NCBI GenBank assembly: GCA_013414795.1
Contig: CP058732.1
Coordinates: forward strand, 670,501-734,500
Reading direction: 5' to 3'
Length of the DNA: 64,000 bases
Source of the DNA: Candidatus Kapaibacterium sp.
GTDB lineage: Bacteria; Bacteroidota; Ignavibacteria; Kapaibacteriales; UBA2268
A program made the position numbers and the translations under genes. Below are positions 35,522 to 43,456 of this stretch, piece by piece. The notes beneath the pieces are model-generated. The model had not been told where the DNA came from. It ran no database searches and worked only from the letters and a program-made list of their open reading frames with translations. Position 1 is the first letter of the stretch. Each line of letters starts with the position of its first letter.

Positions 35522-36232
35522 TCACTTGAACGAAGCCTCGAAAATCTTGGCGCTTCGTTCTGGTTTTAATAAATCAATTACCTTGCCAGCCTTCTTTTTA
35601 TTCATAGATTTTAAAATCGCTAATGCATCTTCATCATTTAGAAGTTCGAGAATTTTTGCAACTTCTTCTGGCTTGGAATTTTCGTAAATCTTTGCAAAAG
35701 TTTGATATACAATCTGCTTTGCAGAATCGGTCAAAGCCTTTCCGCTTTCTTTTTGTTTTTCGAATAAACTCTGCAATTCTGCTATTGCTTTATCTTTCTG
35801 CTGTATTTGAGCAAGCAATTTTGCATTTTCTGCCGATTTCTGGCTAATAATATTATTAAGTTTGTTCAAACTGTCGAGCAATTTTGAATTATTTGCCTGT
35901 AAATCGGAATAACTTTGGTTCAATTTTTTTAATGAGTCCTGAAGATTTTTGCTGTAATTCATCAAAAATTGATTTTCATTCATTAACATTTGTGCATTAA
36001 ACGATTTTTGTATCCATTCGTCATATTCGTATTTTGAAAGAACAACTTTTGGTTCGCTTTTGAACTCTTCTTTAACTTTCTCAATCTTTTCTTCTTTTTT
36101 AGGAGCCTCTTGTGGTACTCCAAAAATTCCAGGAGCAAACTTGTAAAGTCCTACCAATATAAGAAAGACAAAAATGAGCGAACCCAAAACTATTGCTAAA
36201 ATCAAAAGTGCTTGCTTGACATTCATTTTCAC
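35522..36232 (-). CDS. MotE-like flagellar protein (MgtE N-domain)
   Basis: A 236-residue single-pass membrane protein. One hydrophobic segment at residues 7-30 is followed by a charged stretch, a long coiled coil (about 85-165) and a C-terminal MgtE intracellular N-domain repeat (AKILELLNDEDALAILKSMNKKKAGKVIDLL). This layout matches MotE-type chaperones of the motor protein MotC seen in flagellar operons, though no motor genes are in the window. Its ATG overlaps the fliJ stop by four bases. Confidence 0.75.
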   Translation of the reverse strand: MKMNVKQALLILAIVLGSLIFVFLILVGLYKFAPGIFGVPQEAPKKEEKIEKVKEEFKSEPKVVLSKYEYDEWIQKSFNAQMLMNENQFLMNYSKNLQDSLKKLNQSYSDLQANNSKLLDSLNKLNNIISQKSAENAKLLAQIQQKDKAIAELQSLFEKQKESGKALTDSAKQIVYQTFAKIYENSKPEEVAKILELLNDEDALAILKSMNKKKAGKVIDLLKPERSAKIFEASFK

Positions 36233-36672
36233 TCAAAGTGTTTCTTTCTAATTTCCTTTTGAATGGAAATTTCATCAAGTAATTTGGTTTCTTCTTTGTT
36301 CAAAGCCACTTTGTAAGCATCGAATTCTTTTTCCTTAAGTTTTTGCAAAACTTTTTCTTCTTTCATTGCCTCGACCAAACGCATTCTTAAAATGTTTTCA
36401 ATTTCAACTATCCTTGCCAATTGCTCTTTCAATTCACGGATTTCTTCTCTGACATACTCCTTGTGATAATTTAATGCTTGAATTTCGATTGCCTTGAAAG
36501 AGCCATTCCTATGTCCATTTAATGAAGCAAGATAATCTTCGTTCTTTTGTATTTCTGCTTCTGTTTGATATCTATAATACAATACTTTTTGTATGGACTC
36601 CTCGATTTCTTTCACCTTGAATGATTTAAGGTTTAAAAGGCTTTCCAAACGATAAATAAATTTTTTTGCCAT
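36229..36672 (-). CDS. fliJ: Flagellar export chaperone FliJ
   Basis: A 147-residue, highly charged, all-helical coiled-coil protein without other motifs. The size, the two long helices (about residues 1-60 and 70-140) and the position directly downstream of fliI identify it as FliJ, the stalk of the FliI hexamer that couples ATP use to export. Sequence alone would not be enough. Two bases separate it from fliI, and it overlaps the MotE-like gene. Confidence 0.82.
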   Translation of the reverse strand: MAKKFIYRLESLLNLKSFKVKEIEESIQKVLYYRYQTEAEIQKNEDYLASLNGHRNGSFKAIEIQALNYHKEYVREEIRELKEQLARIVEIENILRMRLVEAMKEEKVLQKLKEKEFDAYKVALNKEETKLLDEISIQKEIRKKHFE

Positions 36673-36673
36673 A

Positions 36674-37999
36674 TTAGACTTTCGAAGTTATTTCTATCAA
36701 AGTTTGAATTGTTTCTTCAAAGGAATGGGTTTCCTCGATATCCTGTTTTAGAAATGCCATTAAAGTATCGTGCATTGCAATGGCTTTGTCAATTTTTGGA
36801 TTGGTTCCTCTTTGATAGGCGCCAACACTGATTAAATCCTCTGCACTCTTATATGTTGCAAGCAACTCGATTGCTTTATTTACGGCAATTCTATGCTCTT
36901 TTGTAATAATATCATTCATTACCCTACTGATACTTTCAAGCACATCAATCGCTGGATAGTGTCCCATCGAGGCTAATTTTCTCGATAATACTATATGCCC
37001 ATCGAGAATTCCACGGGCAGTATCGGCAACTGGCTCGTTCAAATCGTCGCCTTCAACCAAAACTGTATAAAGTCCAGTGATTGAACCTTTGGTACTTGTA
37101 CCCGCACGTTCCATAACTTTTTGCATCAAGGCAAAAACGCTGGGAGTGTAGCCTTTGGTGGTTGGTGGTTCTCCAATAGTTAAGCCAATTTCACGTTGTG
37201 CCATTGCCAAGCGTGTGGAAGAATCCATCATCAACATAACGTCGAGCCCCTGGTCACGGAAGTATTCAGCAATTGTGGTTGCAACAAGAGCGGCTTTCAC
37301 ACGAACCAATGATGGTGCATCACTTGTTGCAACAACAACAACAGAACGGTTCAAACCCTCTTCGCCTAAATCCTTTTCGATGAACTCTCGTACTTCTCGC
37401 CCACGTTCTCCAATCAGAGCAATTACATTTATATCGGCGCTCGTCTTACGAGCAATCATTCCAAGTAGCGTCGATTTCCCAACACCCGAACCAGAGAATA
37501 TGCCAATCCTCTGACCCTTTCCAAGTGTGAGAAAAGCATCGATTGCCTTGATTCCAGTTGCAACTGGTTCACTTATCCTTTGCCTTTGCAAAGGATTTGG
37601 TGGCGAGGCATAAACAGAACGTTTGTGCCTGGTAATAATTTCACCTTTCCCATCGATTGGATTTCCCAAGCCGTCCAGTACTCTTCCAAGCAAAGCATCT
37701 CCAACTTTGACACTCAACATTTCGCCAGTTGCTATAATTTGAGTGCCAGGCTCGATTTCATTTAAATCGCCTAACACCATTGAAAGTATCTGATTTCCTC
37801 GGAAGCCAACAATTTCGGATTTACTTATTATTCTCTTATTCTTATTAACTAAATTGCAAATTTCACCAACTTTTGCTTTTGGACCTTCACTTTCGAGGAC
37901 AAGCCCAACAACTTTCGAAACTCGACCTATTAAGGTCAAAGTGTCTGTCTTTTCAACTTCTTCGAGCAATTTTTCTTTAACTTTTGCGATTTCAAACAT
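36674..37999 (-). CDS. fliI: Flagellum-specific ATPase FliI
   Basis: The 441-residue hexameric ATPase of the flagellar export gate. Walker A reads GIFSGSGVGKSTLL near residue 167, Walker B is the GLDVMLMMDSSTRLAMAQREIGL segment, and EPPTTKGYTPSVF follows. These separate FliI from the F1-ATPase beta subunit. Its ATG overlaps the fliH end by eight bases. The start is MFEIAKVKEKLL. Confidence 0.96.
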   Translation of the reverse strand: MFEIAKVKEKLLEEVEKTDTLTLIGRVSKVVGLVLESEGPKAKVGEICNLVNKNKRIISKSEIVGFRGNQILSMVLGDLNEIEPGTQIIATGEMLSVKVGDALLGRVLDGLGNPIDGKGEIITRHKRSVYASPPNPLQRQRISEPVATGIKAIDAFLTLGKGQRIGIFSGSGVGKSTLLGMIARKTSADINVIALIGERGREVREFIEKDLGEEGLNRSVVVVATSDAPSLVRVKAALVATTIAEYFRDQGLDVMLMMDSSTRLAMAQREIGLTIGEPPTTKGYTPSVFALMQKVMERAGTSTKGSITGLYTVLVEGDDLNEPVADTARGILDGHIVLSRKLASMGHYPAIDVLESISRVMNDIITKEHRIAVNKAIELLATYKSAEDLISVGAYQRGTNPKIDKAIAMHDTLMAFLKQDIEETHSFEETIQTLIEITSKV

Positions 38000-38852
38000 T
38001 TTCTTCTGTGATATTCACTAGTAAATTGTTTAATCTATTTTCTAACTTCTTCAATTGAGATGAAATCGTTGCGTCGATTTTTCCCGCCTCTGTTTCAAGA
38101 ATACAACTTCCTCGTTCAATGCTCGGGTCTGGTACAATTTCGACCCCTTCGAGCCTTGGGTCAGATAGTAATTTGCTCCCAATTTCTCTAAGCGTTTCCA
38201 CATCCAACGGGTTCAATTTCAATTCGAATATTTTTTCGTTGTCAATCAATTCGAGTGCTTTTTCCACTTGGGTTTCAACTACTTTTGGATTAACCTCGAC
38301 TTCTTTTCTTAAAATATGTTCCGAGATTTTTATTGAAAGTGGCACAATTATATCTTTTAACTGTCGAATATGCTTTGCATACTCGGCGTTCAAACTTTCG
38401 ATAACATTTTCGATTGATTTGACCCTTTCCTCAAATTTCTTGAACTCTTCGGCAATTGCCATTTGCGTTATTTGTTGTCCATCTTCAAAGCCCTTATTAT
38501 AGGCTGATTGCACTTGTTGCTCTATTTCCTCCCTTGTAAGGTCGACTTTATGGACTTTGCTTAAATCAATATCAATGGGTTTGCCAAAATTTGAAATTGA
38601 AAAATAAGCGGCAAAGGCTGGTCGCTCAACTTTTTTTTTATTCTGGGGCTTTTTCTGGCGAATGGTCTCTTTCCGCGTAAAATCTTCGTAGAATGACTGA
38701 AAATCTTGGTATTCTGGTTCAATAACCTCTTCGACTAATTCTTCAAATTTATAATACTCGATTTCGGGCAAAATATCTTTGATTACAGAACTTTCTGTAT
38801 CTTTAGCCTTTTTAGCACCTTTTTTGGGTATTTTAATCTTAATTGTTTGCAT
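37992..38852 (-). CDS. fliH: Flagellar assembly protein FliH
   Basis: A 286-residue regulator of FliI. The N-terminal 100 residues are charged and poorly conserved. A coiled-coil helix (about 105-170, starting AYNKGFEDGQQITQMAIAEEF) is followed by the FliH/V-type-ATPase-E-like C-terminal domain (HILRKEVEVNPKVVETQVEKAL, then GVEIVPDPSIERGSCILET). The GSCILET segment is a FliH hallmark. It lies between fliG and fliI. Confidence 0.92.
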   Translation of the reverse strand: MQTIKIKIPKKGAKKAKDTESSVIKDILPEIEYYKFEELVEEVIEPEYQDFQSFYEDFTRKETIRQKKPQNKKKVERPAFAAYFSISNFGKPIDIDLSKVHKVDLTREEIEQQVQSAYNKGFEDGQQITQMAIAEEFKKFEERVKSIENVIESLNAEYAKHIRQLKDIIVPLSIKISEHILRKEVEVNPKVVETQVEKALELIDNEKIFELKLNPLDVETLREIGSKLLSDPRLEGVEIVPDPSIERGSCILETEAGKIDATISSQLKKLENRLNNLLVNITEENV

Positions 38853-38873
38853 ATGGATATGGAAATATTGCTA

Positions 38874-39896
38874 CTATACGAATATATCTTCCCGACCACG
38901 ACCACCGATAACAATTTCTTCTTGCTCTTCGAGTCGTTTTATAATATCGACAATTCGCATTTGGGCTGCTTCGACTTCTTTCAACTTGACAGGACCCATA
39001 AACTCAAGTTCTTCTTTAACAACAGCAGCGGCTCGTTCGCTCATATTCTTGAATATCTTCTCTTTAACCTTTTCGTCTGCAACTTTAAGAGCAAGGGCAA
39101 GATCGCGCTTATCAACATCGCGCAAAACTCTTTGGATACTTCTGTCGTCGAGTGTGACAATATCTTCGAACAAGAACATAAGTCGTTTAATTTCAAGGGA
39201 AAGTCCGTAGTCTCGTTCTTCTATTGTTTCAAGCAATGATTTAGCAATAGTAGCGTTGCTCTTGTTTAAAATATTTGCAACTAATTGAGCACCGCCAGCA
39301 GTAGCAAGATTTTGTGAAAGGGTTTGCTCGGCAATCTGGTCGACAACGTGTTCAACTTCTTGAAGAAGTTGCGGCGAAACTTTGCCAAGTTTGGCAATAC
39401 GATAAACCACATCGACACGTAGTTGCTCGTTGAATTCCGAGAGAACTTCCGCAACCAAATCTGGTGGAAGATGCGAAAGGATAAGAGCAATAGTTTGTGG
39501 ATGTTCCTTTGTTAAGAAGTTTGCAAGTTGTTGCGGGTCTGCTTTCTTCAAAATGCTAAAGCCACGGACGCTTGTCAATACGCGGATTTTTTCAACTATT
39601 TCTTTCGCTTTTTCATAGCCGTAACTTTTTTCCAAGAGTGCTTGTGCATACTCCAAGCCTCCTTCAATCATAAAACTTTGAGCAGTCATCAAATGGTAGA
39701 ATTCTTCGAGGACTTGGTCCACAATGTTTTGTGGTAAATCTTGTAAGTTCGTGATTTCAAGAGCAATTTGCTCAACTTCTTCCAAACTTAATTGCTTAAA
39801 TACTTTGGAGGCAGTGTCAACATCCAACGACATTAATAATATTGCCGCTTTCTGTTTTGGGGTTAATTCCTCGTATCTATACTCTTTCTTTTTCAT
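38874..39896 (-). CDS. fliG: Flagellar motor switch protein FliG
   Basis: The 340-residue rotor protein that meets the stator. The N-terminal domain starts LTPKQKAAILLMSLDVDTASKVF, the middle domain has the ALILSHLPPDLVAEVL (EHPQ) block, and the C-terminal torque helix contains DDRSIQRVLRDVDKRDLALALK, with the charged residues that pair with MotA. Length and motifs are normal. It follows fliF by 45 bases. Confidence 0.97.
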   Translation of the reverse strand: MKKKEYRYEELTPKQKAAILLMSLDVDTASKVFKQLSLEEVEQIALEITNLQDLPQNIVDQVLEEFYHLMTAQSFMIEGGLEYAQALLEKSYGYEKAKEIVEKIRVLTSVRGFSILKKADPQQLANFLTKEHPQTIALILSHLPPDLVAEVLSEFNEQLRVDVVYRIAKLGKVSPQLLQEVEHVVDQIAEQTLSQNLATAGGAQLVANILNKSNATIAKSLLETIEERDYGLSLEIKRLMFLFEDIVTLDDRSIQRVLRDVDKRDLALALKVADEKVKEKIFKNMSERAAAVVKEELEFMGPVKLKEVEAAQMRIVDIIKRLEEQEEIVIGGRGREDIFV

Positions 39897-39941
39897 CTCT
39901 CATAACTTTTTTTATATAAACGAAATTTTTCAATATTATTT

Positions 39942-41675
39942 TCAATATAGTTCTTTCTTAACTGGTTCTTCTTGCGCAAGATACATTCGTACTAATTTAA
40001 CTGCCTCGGTTGGGTTTGTATCAATAAATTCTTTGATTCTCCCCTTAATTTCTCTTTTCATAATTGCTTCTTCGGTAAACGCAGGTGCTTCAGCCAATTT
40101 GGGAGTTGGCTTTTTAATAATAGATAGGTCAATCGATTCCTCGGGAATTGTAACCCCACCAGTTTCTTCCGTCAAAAGCAATTGTTCTGGCATTTCAGTT
40201 GGCAGAAAAAGAAGTTGGTCTTCTGTACGACGAAAGCCTTCAAGTTCTCGTTCGATGTCTTCTTTCTCCTCTTCAATCAACTTGCGTGGCTCGGGTAATG
40301 CCATTGCCAAACGTGTGGTTTCCTTCACTTGTTGCGAGCGGAACAACAGCGAAATCAAAAGTATCGTTATAAGTATCCCCGCCAACAATCCGAAAAGTCG
40401 TAGGTTTTCGGGTTGCAAATACCAGGGCTTTGGTTGTTCAAGTATTTCTGGTTCGGGAACTTGAGTGTCGAATGGAACATTTACTATGCTAATCTGGTCG
40501 TTTCGATTTGGGTCGAACCCAACTGCATTTTTTACAATATCTTCCAATTTTTTTATTTCCTCTTCGCTGCGAGGTATGTATTCGATTTGCTTTTTCCCAT
40601 CTTTTTCTACCACTTTATATGTTCCGTTTATCAAAGCACCAACAGTAATACGCTTGATTGTACCCACCCCATTGACAATTTTTTCAATCGTTTGTGGAAT
40701 TTCATAATTTGTAATTGTGCTCGAATTTTCAACTGTTCTGTTTGGTGCAGGATATTGCAAAGAATCAACAGTCTTTGCATTTTGGGTATTCGTTTGTTCG
40801 CTTCGAACAACTTGGCGGTCGGGGTTGTAATCGGTAATTGTCTTCTCAATTTGGGTGAAATCCAACTCTGCCGAAACTCTTACTTCGGAATTACCTGGAC
40901 CAAGAACCCCGTCGAGCAAGGATTGCACTTTGTTCGTAAGATATTGCTCTACACGGATTTGTTGCTCGTGCTGGGTTTGCGTTTTTCCAAGGACAGAGTT
41001 TGGGTCTACTTCTGATTCCGAAATTATTCTTCCTCGATGGTCAACAACTGTTACGTTGTTTGGTGCAAGACCTTCGACGCTCGAAGCAACAAGATTTTGT
41101 ATACCTCTAATATCCAAACGACTTAAAACATTTTCCCCAGCAAGTTGAAGTGTAACAGACGCAGTTGGTTGTTTCTGGTCTTTTTCGAACAAAGCCTTTT
41201 CTGGAATTACGATATGCACTCTGGCTTTTTTAACACCATTCAAGGAATTAATTGTCTTTGCAAGTTCACCTTCTAATGCTCTCCGATAATTTAATTTTTG
41301 CACAAACTCACTCATTCCAAGGTTTGTCTTGTCGAATATTTCGTATCCAACAATTCCACTTTCTGGTAAGCCTTCGGCAGCAATTGATATTCTGGTATCG
41401 TAGACCTTGTTCTTATCTACAAGAATTGTAGTTCCATTGTCTTCGAGTTTGTATGGAATTTTCTTTTCCTTCAACTTTTCAACAATTTTTCCTGCCTCGG
41501 TTGGCTCAAGTTGGGTAAACAATGTTGCATACTCAACTTTTGTGCTGGTTTGAATAGCAATGTAGATTAAACCGAACAAAACAGCAAAAGTTACACCGAA
41601 GAGAACAATTTTCTGTGCAAGCGAAAGTTTCGATAGGAAGCCAGAAATTTGCCCAAATAGGCCAGATTTTGCCAT
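39942..41675 (-). CDS. fliF: Flagellar M-ring protein FliF
   Basis: A 577-residue inner-membrane ring protein. One membrane segment is at about residues 20-42 and a second at 435-457. Between them lie the ring-building domains with GIVGYEIFDKTNLGMSEFVQKLNYRRALEGELA and GVKKARVHIVIPEKALF. The C-terminal tail carries the FliG-binding region. The ring is the platform for the export apparatus. It lies 12 bases after fliE. Confidence 0.97.
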   Translation of the reverse strand: MAKSGLFGQISGFLSKLSLAQKIVLFGVTFAVLFGLIYIAIQTSTKVEYATLFTQLEPTEAGKIVEKLKEKKIPYKLEDNGTTILVDKNKVYDTRISIAAEGLPESGIVGYEIFDKTNLGMSEFVQKLNYRRALEGELAKTINSLNGVKKARVHIVIPEKALFEKDQKQPTASVTLQLAGENVLSRLDIRGIQNLVASSVEGLAPNNVTVVDHRGRIISESEVDPNSVLGKTQTQHEQQIRVEQYLTNKVQSLLDGVLGPGNSEVRVSAELDFTQIEKTITDYNPDRQVVRSEQTNTQNAKTVDSLQYPAPNRTVENSSTITNYEIPQTIEKIVNGVGTIKRITVGALINGTYKVVEKDGKKQIEYIPRSEEEIKKLEDIVKNAVGFDPNRNDQISIVNVPFDTQVPEPEILEQPKPWYLQPENLRLFGLLAGILITILLISLLFRSQQVKETTRLAMALPEPRKLIEEEKEDIERELEGFRRTEDQLLFLPTEMPEQLLLTEETGGVTIPEESIDLSIIKKPTPKLAEAPAFTEEAIMKREIKGRIKEFIDTNPTEAVKLVRMYLAQEEPVKKELY

Positions 41676-41687
41676 TTACCCTCTCGA

Positions 41688-42038
41688 TTAAATTTGCAAA
41701 CGAATAATTTCGCGGTAAAAATCAATGAACTTGTTTCGAATTTCCATAAGTAATTGGAAACTGGTCTTTGCTTTTTCTGCTGCAATCATAACATCGTGAA
41801 TTTCGACTGGTTCACCTTTGATAAATGCTTCTTGTTTCTCTTTCGCCTCCTGGTGAAGTTGATTAACTTCTTCTATCATTTGTTTTAATGTGTCGATAAA
41901 AGATGGTTCTTTCGAAACGCTGGTTTCAATTCCTTTCAATTCAACAAGATAAGGGGTTGTGTTGGTATCTATCTTTGGTTGATTTCGAATAAGTTCTTGT
42001 TGTAACATTCGTTGTAAATTCAATTCATCGAGACGCAT
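41688..42038 (-). CDS. fliE: Flagellar hook-basal body protein FliE
   Basis: A 116-residue rod/MS-ring adaptor. The C-terminal helix VEIHDVMIAAEKAKTSFQLLMEIRNKFIDFYREIIRLQI is the FliE signature. The N-terminal part is short and less conserved. It is located between the unknown 104-residue gene and fliF, the normal order for flgB-flgC-fliE-fliF apart from that insertion. Confidence 0.94.
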   Translation of the reverse strand: MRLDELNLQRMLQQELIRNQPKIDTNTTPYLVELKGIETSVSKEPSFIDTLKQMIEEVNQLHQEAKEKQEAFIKGEPVEIHDVMIAAEKAKTSFQLLMEIRNKFIDFYREIIRLQI

Positions 42039-42057
42039 TTTTCACCCAATTATTCAA

Positions 42058-42372
42058 TTATACCTTAGCATCAACTATCAAGCCTTTGGCGTAGGAATAG
42101 GATTGCACTTTCCCGTTTCGGTTGAACAAGACGTGGTTTTCAATCTTTTGTGAACTTTCTGGAAACATTTTGACAAAAAATTCACGTTCTTGAGGGCTGA
42201 GAATTTTGTTTTGGTCCTTCAATTCTAATGAAAGTTGGTCTTTTTTGGGTTCTTGCTTTTGTTTGGGGACAACTTTTGATACGTTTTCGTTAATCAACTT
42301 TTGAATGTTATCCGCTTGGTTCTGGTTTCGAACCTCGTATTGGGAATAAACATTCAAAGGATTAATTTTCAT
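42058..42372 (-). CDS. Unknown small protein in the flagellar operon
   Basis: A 104-residue soluble, charged protein without signal or membrane segment. Residues 1-55 are rich in Q, N and K and probably disordered. The C-terminal half is ordered-looking (LSPQEREFFVKMFPESS, then HVLFNRNGKVQSYSYAKGLIVDAKV). I do not recognise the family. It is inserted between flgC and fliE, with 15 and 19 bases to its neighbours, so it is translated as part of the flagellar set. A small export- or rod-associated protein is an inference from position only. Confidence 0.75.
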   Translation of the reverse strand: MKINPLNVYSQYEVRNQNQADNIQKLINENVSKVVPKQKQEPKKDQLSLELKDQNKILSPQEREFFVKMFPESSQKIENHVLFNRNGKVQSYSYAKGLIVDAKV

Positions 42373-42387
42373 ATTTATCCCACAAAA

Positions 42388-42873
42388 TTAAATATCTAAT
42401 GAATCCCTTGCAATATTTTTGGCTGCTTCTATTACAGAAACATTTGCCTCGAATGCCCTTTGGGCTGAAATCATTTCAACCATTTCCGTAACCACATTAA
42501 TATTCGGATAGTGCACATAGCCATTCTCATCGGCTTCTGGGTGCGATGGGTCGTAAACCAATCGTTCGCTGTCGTCGGTGTAAACTTCTGGGCTTACATA
42601 ACTTGCCGACTCGCCTTGTTCTTTCTTGCTTGCTTGGTTCAGACCATAAGACTTAAAAGGAAAAACTATCGATTCCAACTGTTCCTGGAATTCAGATTTC
42701 TCAACAGCACGGGAGACAACAATCTCCCGCTTGTAAGGACCCCCTTCTGGTGTTCTCGTTGTATTAGCATTTGCAATGTTCTTTGCAATTGAAGACAATC
42801 TTGCCCTTTGAAGGTTCAAACCTTCGCTACTAATTTTTAGAATTTCAAAAACTCCTTTTCCCATACCTACCAA
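42388..42873 (-). CDS. flgC: Flagellar basal-body rod protein FlgC
   Basis: A 161-residue proximal rod protein. It shows the N-terminal LQRARLSSIAKNIANANTTRTPEGGPYKRE motif and the C-terminal NVVTEMVEMISAQRAFEANVSVIEAAKNIA helix of the FlgC family. The length is close to normal. It follows flgB by 45 bases, and the two form the rod together with FliE. Confidence 0.96.
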   Translation of the reverse strand: MVGMGKGVFEILKISSEGLNLQRARLSSIAKNIANANTTRTPEGGPYKREIVVSRAVEKSEFQEQLESIVFPFKSYGLNQASKKEQGESASYVSPEVYTDDSERLVYDPSHPEADENGYVHYPNINVVTEMVEMISAQRAFEANVSVIEAAKNIARDSLDI

Positions 42874-42918
42874 ATAAAAAACATTTTAGCAAAAAATTAC
42901 TAAGTAAATATACTCAAA

Positions 42919-43341
42919 TTACATTTCTCTAATTCCAGTAATTGCCGAATTCAATCCAGCGAAGTATCGTTTCAAAAGGCGCGAGACGAAACGGTATCGA
43001 ATTTGCGTTTCTGCCAACTCTGCCATTTCTTTATCTATGTTGACATTCGATTGTCCAGAGAAATATTTTTGGCTTTCGGGAACATTTTCAATTTCGACTT
43101 TTGGCTCGACTATTTCTGCTCGATTTTCGACAATTTCAAATGGATTTGCATTTTCAAAATTCTTCAACTGGCTAATATTCTTCTGAAAGAATTCTTCGAA
43201 TTTTACTCTTTTTGGCGAATATCCTACAGTGTTAACATTTGCAATGTTTTCTGCAACGGCTGTCAATCTCATTGAATAAGCATCTAAAGCCTTGTGCATC
43301 AAGGGTAAACGGTCCTTAAACAATAACATCCTAACCGACAT
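42919..43341 (-). CDS. flgB: Flagellar basal-body rod protein FlgB
   Basis: A 140-residue proximal rod protein and the first gene of the flagellar operon. The N-terminal helix ALDAYSMRLTAVAENIANVNTVGYSPKRV and the C-terminal LAETQIRYRFVSRLLKRYFAGLNSAI helix are typical. A GGAGAA ribosome site lies five bases before the ATG. A sigma-54-like element lies about 40-50 bases upstream. Confidence 0.96.
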   Translation of the reverse strand: MSVRMLLFKDRLPLMHKALDAYSMRLTAVAENIANVNTVGYSPKRVKFEEFFQKNISQLKNFENANPFEIVENRAEIVEPKVEIENVPESQKYFSGQSNVNIDKEMAELAETQIRYRFVSRLLKRYFAGLNSAITGIREM

Positions 43342-43377
43342 TCTTTCTCCGATTATTTTACTTCAAATAGGATTTGC

Positions 43378-43393
43378 AACAATTTTAGTGCCA
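43378..43393 (-). promoter_or_regulatory. Sigma-54-like promoter candidate of the flagellar operon
   Basis: On the minus strand, TGGCAC (43393-43388), a spacer of five, and TTGTT (43382-43378) fit the -24/-12 spacing of sigma-54 promoters (consensus TGGCACG-N4-TTGCW) with two mismatches. It is 37 bases before the flgB start, giving a leader of about 26 bases. Class II flagellar genes in many bacteria use sigma-54, which fits. The sequence alone is not proof. Confidence 0.45.
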
Positions 43394-43456
43394 GTTAGAA
43401 GTTTTGGTGGTAGTAGATTGTTTTATCTTTAAATCTAAATTCTATCCAAAATCAGT

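Noticed and set aside
39724-40464. A 246-residue plus-strand frame opposite fliF and the end of fliG
   Set aside because: Ser-rich shadow frame without domains; fliF and fliG are certain.
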